Assembly (NCBI RefSeq): GCF_002505485.1
Contig: NZ_DAVG01000008.1
Location: 21,018-74,314 of the forward strand
Direction: 5' to 3'
DNA: 53,297 nucleotides
From: Methanosarcina sp. UBA5
GTDB lineage: Archaea > Halobacteriota > Methanosarcinia > Methanosarcinales > Methanosarcinaceae
Shown here: in pieces, positions 52,290 to 53,297 of the stretch
Layout of the letters: each line of letters starts with the position of its first letter
How positions within the stretch are numbered: position 1 is the stretch's first letter
Position numbers and translations under genes: made by a program
Notes under the pieces: generated by a model
Told to the model about the DNA's origin: nothing
Databases searched by the model: none
Seen by the model: the letters and a program-made list of their open reading frames with translations, nothing else

Positions 52290-53297
52290 TTAAAATACAA
52301 GTCCTAGCTCTTCGAGCTTTTTCCTTGCTCCGTCATAGACCTGCATGTATTCGTCAGTTGGGGTTACTGTCTTTACGTCGTAACATTCCTGGAAAGTCTT
52401 TCCTGCAGGTGCGCTTGCATAATTCTTTTCATAGAGAGCTACAAGCTTGTCAAGGATCTCATTTACTTCTGAGATTTCCACACCTGCAGTTGCCCTTGCC
52501 ACTTCTCCCATCATTCTGGCTTCCATACCTGTGGTCTTGTCGGTAACCACACCCTTTGCGGATGCTACACCTGAAAGAATCTCTCTACCTGAAGCCGTAT
52601 CAGTTATGGACTGAGCAGACGCTTCAAGCAGGCACATCTCAGTACAGGGGCCTGCACATGGGTAGTACTGGTTACCTGACAGTATATCTGTAAATTCGGA
52701 AATTGTTGCACATGTCCAGCCTGCAATCTTCAGGGTTTCCCTGGTGTTGGTTGAACCCCAGCGGATATGAACAGGTCCATCCAGGTGCCAGCTTGCGCTG
52801 CTCATAACAATAGAATTGATATGGGTTGCAATGTCGACTATTGCGGTTTCCTCAATTCCGCCTGCATATCCTCCGAAAATCGGCATCTGTTCGTCCATAA
52901 TAATGTCGCTGTTCCCTTTGTAGTGGGCGATAACTGCGATTGCATCCAGGTCGATCTTTAGTTCACAGAGTTGCGAGACCTCGTGGCTGTCCGTGGAAAC
53001 CATTCCGCCGGCACAGTCAGCGGAAATGTTTCCCTGAGCGGACAGGGAGGTCTCTGGGCCCTAGACAGCCATGCCAGGCCTACCAGCCATGGCGCAAGCA
53101 TTTTTAATGAGTCTTGTTTCGGTCTTTGCGGCAAGAACTTCATACGGGCTCTTTGGAATAGGTGCTTTCCCGCGAACTGTGGTCATTACACCGTTAACGA
53201 TAGTGTCTACTTCCTTTTCCAGGGCATAGCTCAGGTGAACAGGCATAAACACATCTTCGGAAATCGGAGAGCCAGTAGGTCCACCCTGCACAATTGG
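52290..53297 (-). CDS. mtmB: Monomethylamine methyltransferase MtmB, with in-frame amber (pyrrolysine) codon; 5' end outside the window
   Basis: MtmB moves the methyl group of monomethylamine to the cobalt of its corrinoid protein MtmC, the entry step of methylamine methanogenesis. The visible part is 335 residues, starting PIVQGGPTGSP at the window edge and ending KKLEELGLVF. One TAG (53063-53061) interrupts the frame between GRPGMAV and GPETSLSAQGN. Counting back from the family length of 458, it falls at residue 202, the known pyrrolysine site. Homology continues at full identity-like quality on both sides, so this is recoding, not decay. The start and about 123 residues lie to the right, as should mtmC. 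Confidence 0.97.
53031..53063 (-). promoter_or_regulatory. Pyrrolysine codon and downstream stem-loop (possible PYLIS)
   Basis: The UAG (53063-53061) is followed 12 nt downstream on the mRNA by UCCCUG and CAGGGA arms (53048-53043 and 53036-53031), a 6-bp stem with a 6-nt loop. A structure at this place in mtmB mRNA has been proposed as a pyrrolysine insertion element, though reports indicate it is not strictly required. The arms are seen directly; the role is from literature knowledge. Confidence 0.6.

Noticed and set aside
53061..53063. Reading mtmB as two genes or a nonsense-mutated pseudogene
   Set aside because: The TAG is at the family's pyrrolysine position, the frame is kept and both halves are undamaged, so recoding explains it.

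Overview
The window is chromosomal DNA of a methanogenic archaeon, almost certainly a Methanosarcina species. The evidence is a complete mcrBDCGA operon with a 570-residue McrA, the archaeal-type replication, tRNA-amidation and lipid genes, low-GC intergenic DNA with archaeal TATA boxes, Shine-Dalgarno motifs of the GGAGGTGA type, and, at the right edge, an mtmB monomethylamine methyltransferase gene read through an in-frame amber codon (pyrrolysine).

Layout. (1) 1-9.0 kb: a methyl-coenzyme M reductase island. The operon mcrBDCGA (+) is flanked by mamA/mmp10 (-), the radical-SAM/cobalamin enzyme that methylates an McrA arginine, and by a zinc-ribbon SAM methyltransferase (-) that is most likely mcmA, the McrA cysteine methyltransferase. 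A GNAT acetyltransferase gene and a ~107-bp MITE-like element lie between mcrA and that gene. (2) 9.2-20.5 kb: aroA, an archaeal thymidylate synthase, htpX, an Mrr-type endonuclease, a RibD-like gene fragment, a ferredoxin-nitroreductase, a 44-residue small protein, a nitrilase-family amidohydrolase and the gatCAB operon. (3) 20.5-24.4 kb: a decayed repeat region, then pcn-priL (sliding clamp and primase large subunit) and nudix-tfs. (4) 25.0-27.7 kb: artA-asd-pssA-mptD (archaeosortase, archaetidylserine decarboxylase and synthase, dihydroneopterin aldolase). (5) 27.9-32.6 kb: argD-hisC, a bactofilin-like beta-helix protein and a PUA protein. (6) 32.7-37.9 kb: an accessory-looking stretch with an intact ribbon-helix-helix-type protein and its decayed paralogue, a GATase-like protein with an apparently frameshifted end, and a DUF1890/DUF1894 pair with a diverged DUF1894 copy. 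(7) 38.1-47.2 kb: lysC-purM, apgM, hsp20, a CDF metal transporter, cofE, a cupin and dCMP deaminase. (8) 47.6-53.3 kb: secF-secD, an unusual RFC small subunit, ~1 kb without an intact gene, and truncated mtmB.

The genes form a mostly housekeeping backbone (replication clamp, clamp loader and primase; protein export; tRNA-dependent amidation; amino-acid, purine, thymidylate, F420 and pterin synthesis) around a methanogenesis core. The most interesting points are the clustering of McrA with two of its modification enzymes, the pyrrolysine codon, a MITE family with two copies here, the archaeosortase/archaetidylserine operon, the RHH-like paralogue pair, and several small or broken genes. No CRISPR array, rRNA or tRNA gene was seen.
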